Shown here: positions 29,615 through 37,724 of the stretch, one piece after another
How positions within the stretch are numbered: the stretch's first letter is position 1
How the letters are laid out: every line of letters begins with the position of its first letter
Assembly (NCBI GenBank): GCA_963611355.1
Contig: CAVDRM010000004.1
Coordinates: 1 to 64,000 of the forward strand
DNA: 64,000 nucleotides
From: CAVDRM01 sp963611355
GTDB lineage: Bacteria; Bacillota; Clostridia; Christensenellales; Aristaeellaceae
Direction of reading: 5' to 3'
Notes under the pieces: generated by a model
The model's database searches: none
Seen by the model: the letters and a program-made list of their open reading frames with translations, nothing else
What the model was told of the DNA's origin: nothing
Position numbers and translations under genes: made by a program

Positions 29615-31342
29615 TTAATACATGAGGGAACTCATTTCGACCCAAACTCTGCATTTTGGTGTTTGATACGCAAGCTCCACCTGTGCCCAATCGCCTTCTG
29701 TCGCAATCAGCATGTTTTCACCGCAGTTAACGGGCGTGATATTCAACGATGAATAACTATCACCGGGACCGGTTCTCAGATTAGCGCTATCATAGAAATC
29801 TGCGGACATGCCGCTTGTCCATTGCTCAGAATCCATTTCCTGCGTGAGTTTATTGATATTCACATTGAGCTTGCTTGCCTGCGCATAGCCTCGACAATGT
29901 GTACCGCCGTCCCAGCCTTCAATCATGCACCAAGCCGTGCCGTAGGCATCATAGGCGAGGGAAATGGCACGCACGGACGAACCGGATGAAAAGTATTTGC
30001 CGATATAAACATAATCAGTTCCGGGGCCGGTATATAGTGAAAGGACAGCATTGGTTGTTGTGGAAACGCCGGAGGTGGAAATTGATTTTTCCCAGCCGCG
30101 GCTCAGCTCGGTCTTTTTTACGGAAGCCGCATTTTCATTCGTGGATGAAGAGGAAGAAGAGGGAGAAGAGGAGTTATAGTTATAGGTCGGTTGAGAAACA
30201 ATGACTGAGGACGAAGAGTAACTCGAAGCAGAGGAGATTTGGCTGGATGACAGGTTAGCCTTGCTCAAATCAACCCAGATACAGGGACGCAGACCTGAGC
30301 GTTCAGCGCTTACGTTAACACCGTTTGACATGTCGCCAAACCAGTCAACGCAGGGCGTGTCGGTGTTATGCGTATGCGGCTGACGCAGCAGCCAGTTGCT
30401 ATTACTGACCCTGTATATTTTTTTGTTGGTCTCCATATTGATATCATACTTGTCGGTTGAAACACCTCCAATATAGACAGCGTAAGGGGTTGCCATTGCA
30501 ATGCGGTCATATCTACCGGGAAAATACTTCAGTGCTTCAACTACATTTAGAATGAACACATAGTCATAGGTATCGTTGCCGCTTCCGATTACGGGTTTTT
30601 TCTCCGGATGAAGCGGATTATCCTGCGCCGGAACCCATGAAAGCACGATGGCATGCTGTTCCTCTTGGGTAAATGCAATATTTAAAAAGTCGTTATTCAG
30701 CCAACTGCGAAGCTGACAATATTCCCATGTGATAGCAACCTGCTTGGGATGATAAACATGATGATCCAGTACCTTGGATGAAATCAGCAGTGCCTTGCCG
30801 TCCTGAACATCCAGCACACGCCATTCGATGGGTTCAATCACATAATGGGTGTCAATCCAATTCTGTTTATAGCGGCCGAATTTAACCGTATCGCCGACGC
30901 TAACGGATTGCTGCTGTATATCGACCCAGCAGCTGTTATTGACACTGACAGCACTATTGTCGGTGTTGAAATATATTTCAAAGCTTGAAGAGCTTGTTGT
31001 GGAGAAGGTCAGTGTACACAGCGCACCGCTGGAAAGACCGTTTTTTGAAAAAATAGCAATTTTTCCATTTTCCACGCCATAGATATATCCGCTCGCGACG
31101 GAAACAGATTCCAATGTAAGACGGCTATTCTGCGATGTGAAATAGCTAAGCTCAACATAGGAAACATTCTCGCCGCTCGATTTTGAAATAGTGATGGGGA
31201 CTTCAAACGAAGTACCTGAATAAGCACTGACCCAGCTTTGCGGCTGAATCGAAGCTGCCGATGCATACCGCACAGGAATGAACAGGAGGATAGACAGAAC
31301 GAGTGCAAGGCCGAGAATCGTAATCTTTTTCATGGTTGACAT
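29615..31342 (-). CDS. Secreted modular protein: cohesin-like, DUF6273 and SH3b-like domains
   Basis: 575 residues; GGAGAG 5 bases before the ATG. A Sec signal peptide (1-29) has no lipobox. Residues about 30-145 are a beta-rich, cohesin/dockerin-associated-like domain (SFEVPITISKSSGENVSYVEL). Residues about 150-365 match the DUF6273 pattern (VGDTVKFGRYKQ, IEWRVLDVQDGKALLIS, LRSWLN, LRPCIWVDL). A Ser/Asn-rich linker (about 370-410) follows. Two SH3b-like modules end the protein (SLYTGPGTDYVYIG and ANLRTGPGDSYSSL), as in cell-wall-targeted proteins. It is AT-richer than its neighbours, which suggests a recently acquired or variable surface gene. Role in wall attachment or carbohydrate display is inference. 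Confidence 0.8.
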   Translation of the reverse strand: MSTMKKITILGLALVLSILLFIPVRYASAASIQPQSWVSAYSGTSFEVPITISKSSGENVSYVELSYFTSQNSRLTLESVSVASGYIYGVENGKIAIFSKNGLSSGALCTLTFSTTSSSSFEIYFNTDNSAVSVNNSCWVDIQQQSVSVGDTVKFGRYKQNWIDTHYVIEPIEWRVLDVQDGKALLISSKVLDHHVYHPKQVAITWEYCQLRSWLNNDFLNIAFTQEEQHAIVLSWVPAQDNPLHPEKKPVIGSGNDTYDYVFILNVVEALKYFPGRYDRIAMATPYAVYIGGVSTDKYDINMETNKKIYRVSNSNWLLRQPHTHNTDTPCVDWFGDMSNGVNVSAERSGLRPCIWVDLSKANLSSSQISSASSYSSSSVIVSQPTYNYNSSSPSSSSSSTNENAASVKKTELSRGWEKSISTSGVSTTTNAVLSLYTGPGTDYVYIGKYFSSGSSVRAISLAYDAYGTAWCMIEGWDGGTHCRGYAQASKLNVNINKLTQEMDSEQWTSGMSADFYDSANLRTGPGDSYSSLNITPVNCGENMLIATEGDWAQVELAYQTPKCRVWVEMSSLMY

Positions 31343-31376
31343 CCATTCTCTCCAAGGTAGGAGTTTATTTTAATTA

Positions 31377-31405
31377 AGTATAACAAATAATTCAATAATA
31401 GGCAA
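31377..31405 (-). promoter_or_regulatory. Promoter of the secreted modular protein gene
   Basis: On the minus strand -35 TTGCCT (31400-31405) and -10 TATACT (31377-31382), 17 bases apart, about 35 bases before the start codon. Confidence 0.78.
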
Positions 31406-31501
31406 TAGTTTTGTCCAACTAATACAGGAGTATTTTATAAAATTATATTAAGAATGAGCAAAATGACAAATCAGACTGTCGAAAAAGTCCGCAGCCTTGC
31501 C

Positions 31502-31562
31502 ATGCAGGATGAAGTGCTTCATCCTGCATAGAGCGTGTCAAAAACGTAGTTTTTTGACACGC
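31502..31562. repeat. Tandem perfect hairpins in intergenic DNA
   Basis: Hairpin 1 (31502-31529) pairs ATGCAGGATGAA with TTCATCCTGCAT around a 4-base loop. Hairpin 2 pairs GCGTGTCAAAAA (31533-31544) with TTTTTGACACGC (31551-31562). Only 3 bases separate them. The pairing is exact, and both lie well outside coding sequence. They could be small palindromic repeats dispersed in the genome, or bidirectional transcription barriers. Confidence 0.75.
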
Positions 31563-31652
31563 AGAAATATTATTCGTTCCATTCATGCGCTTTTTGCGCT
31601 CACAAAGTTAAAACATATCATTGCATACTTTTGATTCAATGATGCAGTCATG

Positions 31653-31682
31653 TTGAATCGTACGGGGAAATTGTGCTATAAT
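31653..31682 (+). promoter_or_regulatory. Promoter of murG
   Basis: -35 TTGAAT (31653-31658) and a perfect -10 TATAAT (31677-31682), 18 bases apart, about 88 bases before the TTG start of murG. Confidence 0.83.
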
Positions 31683-31769
31683 GGAAACGCTGCAAGACCG
31701 CTCAGCAGTTTTCAGCATCGGCGGATAACGAAACCGACTGGAAAAAAACTTTATGAGGAAGGATTTATT

Positions 31770-32831
31770 TTGAAGAAAATCGTTTTAACCGGAGGGGGGA
31801 CGGCGGGGCATGTCACGCCGCATCTGGCGCTTCTGCCGCATTTGATGGAAAAGGGTTATGAAATTCATTACATCGGCACGGAGGATGGCATCGAGCATAA
31901 GATGATGACGATGTCGAACGTGACCTACCATGTCGTCAAAAGCGGCAAGCTGCGCCGATACTTTGACCTGAAAAATTTTACCGACCCGTTCAGGGTGCTG
32001 GCCGGAGCGCATGAGGCGTCCCGGCTGATGGCGGAGCTGAAGCCGGTTGTGTGCTTTTCCAAGGGCGGCTTTGTGTCCGTACCGGTCGTGTACGGCGCAT
32101 GGAAGCACGGCGTTCCCGTCCTGTGCCATGAGAGCGATTTAACGCCCGGCTTGGCCAACAAAATCTGTGCGCAGTTTGCGAAAAAAATCGCCACCACCTT
32201 CCCCGAATGCGCCAAGGCGCTGGGGGCAAAGGCCGTCATGACGGGGACACCCATGCGGCCGGAGCTGTTTCGGGGCGTACGCGAAAAGGGGCTGGCTCTG
32301 GCAGGCTTTGACGGCAGCAGGCCTGTTCTTTTGATGACGGGCGGCAGCCTGGGCGCTCAGAGCGTCAATAAGGTGCTGCGCGAGGCGCTGCCCGCCCTGC
32401 TTCCCGATATGGACGTGCTCCATCTGTGCGGTAAGGGCAACCTCGACGAAGCCCTGAAGGGGACGAAGGGCTATGCGCAGTTTGAATTTTTGTCCGATGA
32501 CCTGCCGGATACCTTTGCAGCGGCGGATGCCGTTTTGTCCCGTGCGGGGAGCAATTCGCTATGTGAACTGCAGGCGCTGAAAAAGCCGATGCTGCTCGTG
32601 CCGTACCCCAAGGGAGCGAGCCGCGGCGACCAGATATTGAACGCCGAAAGCTATCGTGCCCGCGGGCTGGCGCAGGTGCTGCTTCAGGAAAATCTGAACA
32701 GGGATTCGCTCGTTGAGGCCGTTCATACGCTGATGGACAGCCGCGAGACCCTGCGGGCCGCGCTGGAAAATGCGCCTGCGGCTGACGGCACGATGAAGAT
32801 TCTTGCATTGATAGAAGAAATTCAAAAATAA
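31770..32831 (+). CDS. murG: MurG, lipid II synthase (GlcNAc transferase)
   Basis: 353 residues from a TTG start at 31770 preceded by GAGGAAGGA; an upstream open frame continues but lacks homology. MurG moves GlcNAc from UDP-GlcNAc onto lipid I to make lipid II at the inner membrane face. The N-terminal LTGGGTAGHVTPHLAL glycine loop (6-21), FSKGGFVSVPVV, and the C-terminal GGSLGAQSVN and SRAGSNSLCELQALKKPMLLVP segments are diagnostic. It is isolated from other cell-wall genes here, with its own promoter and terminator. Confidence 0.96.
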   Translation: MKKIVLTGGGTAGHVTPHLALLPHLMEKGYEIHYIGTEDGIEHKMMTMSNVTYHVVKSGKLRRYFDLKNFTDPFRVLAGAHEASRLMAELKPVVCFSKGGFVSVPVVYGAWKHGVPVLCHESDLTPGLANKICAQFAKKIATTFPECAKALGAKAVMTGTPMRPELFRGVREKGLALAGFDGSRPVLLMTGGSLGAQSVNKVLREALPALLPDMDVLHLCGKGNLDEALKGTKGYAQFEFLSDDLPDTFAAADAVLSRAGSNSLCELQALKKPMLLVPYPKGASRGDQILNAESYRARGLAQVLLQENLNRDSLVEAVHTLMDSRETLRAALENAPAADGTMKILALIEEIQK

Positions 32832-32835
32832 AGAG

Positions 32836-32871
32836 CGCGGAGAAATCGGCCTGTGATTTCTCCGCGTTTTT
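32836..32871 (+). terminator. Rho-independent terminator of murG
   Basis: A 12-bp perfect stem, CGCGGAGAAATC (32836-32847) with GATTTCTCCGCG (32855-32866), followed by TTTTT, immediately after the murG stop. Confidence 0.92.
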
Positions 32872-32897
32872 ATGATGACAAGATGGAGGAAGACTGT

Positions 32898-33923
32898 ATG
32901 CAGAAAATGCTGACCGAAGGGCCGCTCTTGGATGAGCATGGGTGCCTGAAAGAGGCGGGCTATGCGACCCGCCTTGTCAAACAATACGACCGTACACACA
33001 TCAGGGCCGGCGCCCTGCGCATCAAGGAATGGGACTATTATCTGATTGCCAACGACTGCCATGCCTTGGCGCTCACCATCGCGGATAACGGCTATATGGG
33101 GCTGGTCTCGTGGTCGCTGCTTGATTTCAGCCGCGCATGGGAGCAGACGACTTCCAAAATGACCTTCTTTCCGATGGGAAAAACGGGGCTGCCCGCGTCC
33201 AGCGTTTCCGGCTCTGTACGGGCGGAGGGCAGAGATTACAGGATGGTGTTTGAAAATGACGGAAAAAAGCGGCGCCTGTACGGGAATTGCCAACGCTTTT
33301 TCGGCAATCAGCCGCTGACCTTTGACGTGACGCTGACCGAGCCGCCGCAGGACAGCATGGTCATTGCCACGCCGTTTCACAAGAAAAAAGCGTTTTATTA
33401 CAATCAGAAGATAAACTGCCTCCGCGCAGACGGCAGGGCATTTTTAGGCGATGAAGAAATTCTTTTTCCGTCCGCTGTCACCTGCGCCGTGCTGGACTGG
33501 GGGCGCGGCGTCTGGACATATGATAACACATGGTATTGGTCGAGCGCATCCGGCTTTGTAAACGGGAAGCGCTTCGGCTTTAATTTGGGCTACGGCTTCG
33601 GCGATACGAGCGCAGCCAGCGAAAATATGCTGTTCTATGACGGAAGGGCGCATAAGCTGAGCAAAGTGACGTTTGATATTCCGCAGAAAAACGGACGGGA
33701 CGATTTCCTGTCCCCGTGGCGGTTCACCTCGGATGACGGGCGCTTTGAGGCGCGGTTCACTCCCATTCTCGACCGTGCCGCGCTGACGGACTTTAAGCTG
33801 CTATGCTCCGACCAGCATCAGGTGTTCGGCCGGTTTGACGGTCAGGCGATATTGGACAACGGTGAAAAAATTCCGCTTCGCCGGTTTTTGGGCTTTGCGG
33901 AAAAGGTCCGAAACAAGTGGTGA
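32898..33923 (+). CDS. DUF2804 family protein
   Basis: 341 residues from the ATG at 32898, with GGAGGA 7 bases upstream. The sequence matches DUF2804 proteins: NDCHALALTIADNGYMGLVSWSLLDF (positions shown in part), a GLPASSVSGSV strand, a PFHKKKAFYYNQKINCL segment and RGVWTYDNTWYWSSASG. The fold is probably a lipocalin-like beta structure, but the function is unknown. No signal peptide or membrane segment. The gene starts just after the murG terminator and its stop codon abuts the stop of the convergent hydrolase gene with no bases between. Confidence 0.85.
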   Translation: MQKMLTEGPLLDEHGCLKEAGYATRLVKQYDRTHIRAGALRIKEWDYYLIANDCHALALTIADNGYMGLVSWSLLDFSRAWEQTTSKMTFFPMGKTGLPASSVSGSVRAEGRDYRMVFENDGKKRRLYGNCQRFFGNQPLTFDVTLTEPPQDSMVIATPFHKKKAFYYNQKINCLRADGRAFLGDEEILFPSAVTCAVLDWGRGVWTYDNTWYWSSASGFVNGKRFGFNLGYGFGDTSAASENMLFYDGRAHKLSKVTFDIPQKNGRDDFLSPWRFTSDDGRFEARFTPILDRAALTDFKLLCSDQHQVFGRFDGQAILDNGEKIPLRRFLGFAEKVRNKW

Positions 33924-34751
33924 TTATGGATTCTGCTTTGCAAAATAGCGCAGTCTCGCGGCTTCAAGCTGCCGCTCAAACGCTGCGGCGGCCTGCCTGC
34001 CGGCTTTTGAAAAGGGCAGCAGCATATCAAAGGCGTGAAAGAGACGGGGATATACATCGACAGAGGCTTCGACGCCCGCGTTTTTCAGATTTTGAATATA
34101 GGTCATGGTCTCGGCATAAAACGGCTCCGCCGTGCAGACGAAGGTATAGGCAGGCGGAAGATTCGCATAATCCGTTTGTCTTGCGGGAGCGGCATAGGCG
34201 GGAATAACCTGCCCGCTGATGCCTTTTAAGTACCGTGACCACGCTGCATGATTGCGCCTGGTGTTCCAGACCGGGGCATGGTTATCGCGGGAGGTCTCGG
34301 TGTCCTCGTTGTCCAGCATGGGGTACAGCGGCATCTGAAAGGCAATGCGCACGCCGCCTGTGTCCCTTTCATACATACAAAGCGCCGCCGTCAGCCCGCC
34401 GCCCGCACTTTCGCCGCCCACCATGATTTGGTCATCGCGCACATGGAGCGCCGCCGCGTTCTCCTTTAAATACATCAAGGCGCTATGGCAATCTAAAAGT
34501 GCTGCGGGATAGGGCGCCTGCCATGACAGGCGGTAATCGGGCGCGACCACCACCGCGCCGTATTTTTGAACGAGATTTCCGGCGCGGGATATATAGACCA
34601 TTTCCGCCATACCCGTTTCATAGCCGCCGCCGTGAATCCAAAGAACGCCTGTACGCAGGACTCCTTTTTCGGTCTCGACGGGCCGCAAAACCAGCAGCCG
34701 CAGCGGATGCCCATCCGATTGGATGATGACCCTTTGCGCTTGGTATTTCAT
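33924..34751 (-). CDS. Alpha/beta hydrolase (HSL-type esterase family)
   Basis: 275 residues. The oxyanion-hole motif HGGG (40-43) and nucleophile elbow GESAGG with Ser115 identify the hormone-sensitive-lipase esterase group. The final catalytic His lies in LFHAFD near residue 242. The usual DPLxDE acid motif is replaced by a TAEPFYAET segment, so a glutamate may serve as the acid. The ATG overlaps by 4 bases the stop of a possible 26-residue ORF (34748-34828). The gene is co-directional with the degraded hydrolase upstream. Substrate unknown. Confidence 0.88.
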   Translation of the reverse strand: MKYQAQRVIIQSDGHPLRLLVLRPVETEKGVLRTGVLWIHGGGYETGMAEMVYISRAGNLVQKYGAVVVAPDYRLSWQAPYPAALLDCHSALMYLKENAAALHVRDDQIMVGGESAGGGLTAALCMYERDTGGVRIAFQMPLYPMLDNEDTETSRDNHAPVWNTRRNHAAWSRYLKGISGQVIPAYAAPARQTDYANLPPAYTFVCTAEPFYAETMTYIQNLKNAGVEASVDVYPRLFHAFDMLLPFSKAGRQAAAAFERQLEAARLRYFAKQNP

Positions 34752-34828
34752 GCGACCGTCCTCTCAGAGAAAAAAGTAATGCGCCGGCGAAGGCCGCCCT
34801 TTTTAAAAAGGCGGATGCTTTTGCTCAT
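34748..34828 (-). CDS. Possible 26-residue basic peptide coupled to the hydrolase
   Basis: ATG at 34828 with GAGGAC 6 bases upstream, ending in a TGA that overlaps the hydrolase ATG. The peptide is basic (about 9 Lys/Arg of 26). No homology is recognised. It could be a leader that sets hydrolase translation, or chance. It lies between the pseudogene stop and the hydrolase. Confidence 0.3.
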   Translation of the reverse strand: MSKSIRLFKKGGLRRRITFFSERTVA

Positions 34829-34843
34829 GGTTTGTCCTCGCTT

Positions 34844-35640
34844 TTATTGATAGCTCCCATTCTCTTCCCGAAGGAATTTTTCCAGCGTCTTGATGTATGC
34901 ATCCATGTCGGACAGCATCGCCAGATGCCCGCCCTTTAAGTCCCACACGACCGTCGGGCCAGTCAACAAATCCACAAGGTTTTGCTTCAGGCTGTCGCAG
35001 AAGACGGTGCCCTCCTTAGAAAAGAAGCACCTCGTTTTGATACGGCAGAAATTCCTCCTTTGCCATGGTTCCCGAATGGTTTCGGATGTCGCCCAGCAGC
35101 GTATCCATGAGGACGAAATATTCATTGGACATCGAATCCTTGCAGATGTCCACGATGTCGTTAAAGTCTCGCCGCAGTTTTTTATCCCGGATGACCTTGA
35201 ACGAGGCCAGCTTGAACAGAGGAATGAGCAGGGGCATGGGCAGACGCCTATCTGTTTTGAGGTTCTTTTCGATTTTTTCGGGTCGAGCATCTTGCCGATG
35301 ACGGCGCGTCCATCCGCGTCCATGTCCTTGCCTAAGCCGTAGGTGCCGGACAGCAGGAGTCCCTTGACGGTGTCCGGATGAGGCTGCGATAATCTGAGCG
35401 AGCAGCCCGCAGTAGGAAGGGCCGAGCAGGTAGACGTTCTTTGCGCCGACGGCACGAATCAGTGCCGCAATCGTATCCCCCTGCGCGATATTGTCCCGAA
35501 AATCCGTTGAATCATTGAATGAAAGCAGGCTGTATTCCGGCATGCAGCGGTCATACAGATAGAAAAAGCCGTCCGTCAGGCCGCTGCCTCGGCCAGCATT
35601 ATCAGCGTCATATTTTTCTTTTCATCAGGATTCCTTTTCC
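34844..35640 (-). pseudogene. Frameshifted alpha/beta hydrolase pseudogene
   Basis: Pieces of one hydrolase occur in order but in changing frames: MTLIMLAEAA; LTDGFFYLYDRCMPEYSLLS; a region with VYLLGPSYCGLLAQIIA (Ser elbow, normally GxSxG); HPDTVKGLLLSGTYGLGKDM; KVIRDKKLRRDFNDIVDICK; and KGGHLAMLSDMDAYIKTLEK at the end. At least four frame changes are needed, and the N-terminus is missing. The nucleophile Ser is kept but a conserved Gly has become Cys. The order of segments matches a typical hydrolase of about 270 residues. Because neighbours are intact, decay is more likely than sequencing error, although raw-read support is needed. Confidence 0.85.
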
Positions 35641-35692
35641 TCCCCGCTTTCCGCAGGCTAATACGCTTTGTAAAAAGAATGTTAATCGGCGC

Positions 35693-35734
35693 ACCAGAAA
35701 ACCGTACGCATTTCAAGAAGAAATGGGTACGGTT
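35693..35734 (-). terminator. Terminator of the DUF2461-pgm-tkt operon
   Basis: AACCGTACGCATTTC (35700-35714) and GAAATGGGTACGGTT (35720-35734) form a 14-of-15 paired stem. On the minus strand it is followed by TTCTGG, a weak T-tract. It begins 14 bases after the transketolase stop. Confidence 0.75.
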
Positions 35735-35747
35735 CGATGCATTGCAA

Positions 35748-37724
35748 TTATTGTATGACGCGCAGCGCGGCGTCAACAGCGGCCTGCGCCGTGAAGCCGT
35801 ATTCCTTAAACAGCACGGCAGCGGGGGCGGAAGCGCCGTAATGGTCAAGCCCCAGCACTTCGCCGTCCAGACCAACATACTTATACCACGGCATGGTGCT
35901 GCCGGCCTCCATAGCAACACGCGCACGGATGGCGGAGGGCAGGACGCTTTCCCGATATTCGCTGTCCTGCATATCAAACAGCTTCATGCACGGCATGGAG
36001 ACGATACGCGCCGCAATGCCCTTTTCCTCCAGCAGCTTCTGCGCATCCATGACCTGCTCCACCTCGCTGCCGGAGGCCATCAGGATGACGTCGGGCACGG
36101 CCTTGAAGCTTTCGGAAAGCACATAGCCGCCGCGCATGGCGTTGCAGCCGCTTTCCGCATACTGCGGCAGATTTTGACGGCTCAGCACCAGCGCCGTGGG
36201 CAGGCCGCGCAGGAGGGCGGTCAGCCAGCCGGCTGCGGTCTCCTTGCCGTCCGCAGGACGGAAGACCAGCAGGTTCGGAACGGCGCGAAGGCCGGCCAGC
36301 TGCTCAATCGGCTCATGGGTCGCGCCATCCTCGCCGACGCCGATGGAATCGTGCGTCAGCACATAGATAACAGGCAGCTTCATGATGGCGCTCATGCGCA
36401 TGGCATGCTTCATATAATCGCTGAACACAAAGAACGTGCCGCAGAAGACGCGCAGACCGCCGTGCAGCGCCATGCCGTTGCAGATAGCCGCCATGCCGTG
36501 TTCACGAACGCCAAAGTGCACATTCCGTCCGGCGCGGTTTTCGGCGCTGTAATCGCCGCCGTCCTTGATGTTGGTCTTGTTGGAGGGCGCAAGGTCGGCA
36601 GAGCCGCCGACCAAATTCGGCAGCAGCTTGGCCAGACGGTTTATCATTTCGCCGCCTGTGGCGCGGGTCGCGGCCTTGCCCTCGAACTTCCACAGCGCGT
36701 CATTCAGCATCACATTGTCCGGCAGTTCATCGGAGAACCAGGCGTCCCACTCCTCCTTCAGTTCCGGATATTTTTCGGCATAGGCGGCAAAGAGCGCGTT
36801 CCATTCTTCCTCCGCCCTGGCATTCTGCGCGGCGATTCCGCGGAAGTGAGCATAGACATCCTCGTCCACGGTGAAGGAATCGGCGGGCATTCCCAGTTCC
36901 TCGCAGGCGGCGGTGAGGTTGGCCTCGCCCAGCGGCTCTCCGTGCGCGCTGGCCTTGCCCGCCTTGGCGGGGCAGCCGTAGCCGATGATGGTTGGGCAGA
37001 TAATGAGGGTGGGCCTGTCGGCCTTCTTCGCCTCATTCAGCGCGTCCAGCACCTGTGTCCAGTCGTTGCCGTCCTTCACGCGGATGACGTTCCAGCCGTA
37101 GGCGGCAAACCGTGCACCGACATCCTCGCGGAAGGCGATATCCGTGTCGCCCTCAATAGAAATCTCATTGTCGTCATACAGCAGGGTGAGCTTATTCAGC
37201 CTGAGCGTCCCCGCCAGGGATGCGGCTTCGGAGGAGATGCCCTCCATCATGCAGCCATCGCCGCAGATGGCGTAGGTGCGGTGGTCGACCACGGGGAAGC
37301 CTTCGCGGTTAAAATGCGCGGCCAGCATGGTTTCGGCAATGGCAAAGCCGACGGCATTCGCCACGCCCTGACCGAGCGGGCCGGTCGTCGTTTCTACGCC
37401 GACGGTGTGGCGGTATTCGGGATGGCCGGGCGTTTTTGAGCCCCATTGACGGAAGCTCTTCAAGTCGTCCATCGTGAGACCGAAATTCATGAGATGCAGG
37501 AGAGTATAAAGCAATGCGCTGGCATGGCCGCTGGACAGAACAAAGCGGTCGCGGTTTTTCCATTCGGGGTCGGCGGGGTTGACGCGCAGGACGTTGCCCC
37601 ACAGCGCATACGCCATCGGCGCCATGCCCATCGGCGCACCCGGATGACCGCTGTTGGCCTTCTGCACCATGTCGGCCGCCAGAATACGAATCGTGTTGAT
37701 GGATTTGGTTTGTATGTCAGCCAT
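35748..37724 (-). CDS. tkt: Transketolase
   Basis: 658 residues, normal length. Transketolase uses thiamine diphosphate to transfer two-carbon ketol units in the pentose phosphate pathway. Family signatures are ANSGHPGAPMGMAPMAYAL (about 23-41), RDRFVLSSGHASALLYTLLH, ETTTGPLGQGVANAVGFAIAE and the diphosphate/Mg motif CGDGCMMEG (about 154-162). The C-terminal halves have HDSIGVGEDGATHEPIEQLAGLRAVPN. The start overlaps the upstream phosphohexomutase stop by 8 bases. Together these genes feed sugar phosphates between glycolysis and the pentose pathway. Confidence 0.97.
   Translation of the reverse strand: MADIQTKSINTIRILAADMVQKANSGHPGAPMGMAPMAYALWGNVLRVNPADPEWKNRDRFVLSSGHASALLYTLLHLMNFGLTMDDLKSFRQWGSKTPGHPEYRHTVGVETTTGPLGQGVANAVGFAIAETMLAAHFNREGFPVVDHRTYAICGDGCMMEGISSEAASLAGTLRLNKLTLLYDDNEISIEGDTDIAFREDVGARFAAYGWNVIRVKDGNDWTQVLDALNEAKKADRPTLIICPTIIGYGCPAKAGKASAHGEPLGEANLTAACEELGMPADSFTVDEDVYAHFRGIAAQNARAEEEWNALFAAYAEKYPELKEEWDAWFSDELPDNVMLNDALWKFEGKAATRATGGEMINRLAKLLPNLVGGSADLAPSNKTNIKDGGDYSAENRAGRNVHFGVREHGMAAICNGMALHGGLRVFCGTFFVFSDYMKHAMRMSAIMKLPVIYVLTHDSIGVGEDGATHEPIEQLAGLRAVPNLLVFRPADGKETAAGWLTALLRGLPTALVLSRQNLPQYAESGCNAMRGGYVLSESFKAVPDVILMASGSEVEQVMDAQKLLEEKGIAARIVSMPCMKLFDMQDSEYRESVLPSAIRARVAMEAGSTMPWYKYVGLDGEVLGLDHYGASAPAAVLFKEYGFTAQAAVDAALRVIQ

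Larger units (their letters stand above)
31343..31652. other. AT-rich intergenic region with promoter and hairpin pair
   Basis: Between the divergent secreted-protein gene and murG. It contains the minus-strand promoter (31377-31405), the double hairpin (31502-31562) and, just beyond, the murG promoter. No coding sequence is supported. Confidence 0.6.
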
